Origin: Lentzea aerocolonigenes
GTDB lineage: Bacteria > Actinomycetota > Actinomycetes > Mycobacteriales > Pseudonocardiaceae
DNA length: 6,213 nt
Direction: 5' to 3'
NCBI RefSeq assembly: GCF_000955955.1
Contig: NZ_JYJG01000073.1
Span: forward strand, 1 to 6,213
A program made the translations under genes and the position numbers. Under the pieces are notes generated by a model. It had not been told where the DNA came from. It was given only the letters and a program-made list of their open reading frames with translations, and searched no databases. Below, in pieces: positions 6,142 to 6,213 of this stretch; within the stretch, counting starts at the first letter, position 1, and the number at the start of each line of letters is the position of its first letter.

Positions 6142-6213
6142 TTGTCCAAGGTTGAGATCAAGACCGCCGACGCGCCGCAGCCGGTGGCGAAGTTCTCGCA
6201 GGGTGTGCGCAAG
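6142..6213 (+). CDS. RidA-family (YjgF/YER057c/UK114) enamine/imine deaminase, N-terminus only
   Basis: Twenty-four codons are visible from a TTG start, cut by the right edge. After the initiator they read SKVEIKTADAPQPVAKFSQG and then VRK. This matches the usual RidA opening of an I-x-T strand, then D/N-AP-x-P, then Y/F-SQ-x-V, with FSQGV at residues 18-22. RidA hydrolyses the reactive enamine/imine intermediates released by PLP dehydratases to 2-keto acids and ammonia, protecting other PLP enzymes. That fits the dehydratase of the divergent operon. It begins 14 nt after the iclR stop, so it is probably cotranscribed. The catalytic arginine and the rest of the fold lie beyond the window, so subfamily and completeness are unknown. 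The opening motif plus context makes the family call reasonable. Confidence 0.72.
   Translation, partial: MSKVEIKTADAPQPVAKFSQGVRK

Overview
The window is GC-rich, with strong G/C bias at third codon positions. Long spurious ORFs lie opposite nearly every real gene, and there are GTG and TTG starts. This fits a high-GC actinomycete, possibly of the Pseudonocardiaceae type, although the genus assignment is only an impression. I see no mobile elements, tRNA or rRNA genes, CRISPR arrays or long repeats, and no gene-free stretch longer than 85 bp.

The layout is two divergent operons around one short regulatory region (about 4331-4415). Leftward (minus strand) run, in order of transcription, a fold-type III PLP D-amino acid dehydratase-like enzyme, an amidohydrolase of the N-acyl-D-amino-acid deacylase family, a GntP-family symporter, and the first codons of a probable exported protein cut by the left edge. 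Rightward (plus strand) run a PfkB kinase resembling 2-keto-3-deoxygluconate (KDG) kinase, an IclR-family regulator, and the first 24 codons of a RidA-type enamine/imine deaminase cut by the right edge. Spacing is tight throughout: a 4-nt overlap, a 1-nt overlap, and gaps of 4, 13 and 14 nt.

Read gene by gene, the leftward half looks like D-amino acid catabolism. A KDG-type kinase and a GntP transporter for a sugar-acid-like substrate suggest another reading: uptake of N-acetyl-D-glucosaminate (2-acetamido-2-deoxygluconate), deacetylation to D-glucosaminate, deaminating dehydration to KDG plus ammonia (with RidA clearing reactive enamine/imine), then phosphorylation to KDPG. This matches the logic of the oxidative chitin-utilisation route described in marine gammaproteobacteria, in which the C1-oxidised GlcNAc end is degraded by D-amino-acid-like chemistry. 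If so, this is an actinobacterial, IclR-controlled version. That assignment is inference; the family assignments are much firmer.

Control probably acts at the divergent region. It holds a good leftward sigma-70-like promoter, a weaker rightward candidate whose -10 overlaps the leftward one, and a perfect 17-bp palindrome (6-bp arms, 5-bp spacer) over the leftward translation start that is a candidate operator for the IclR protein.
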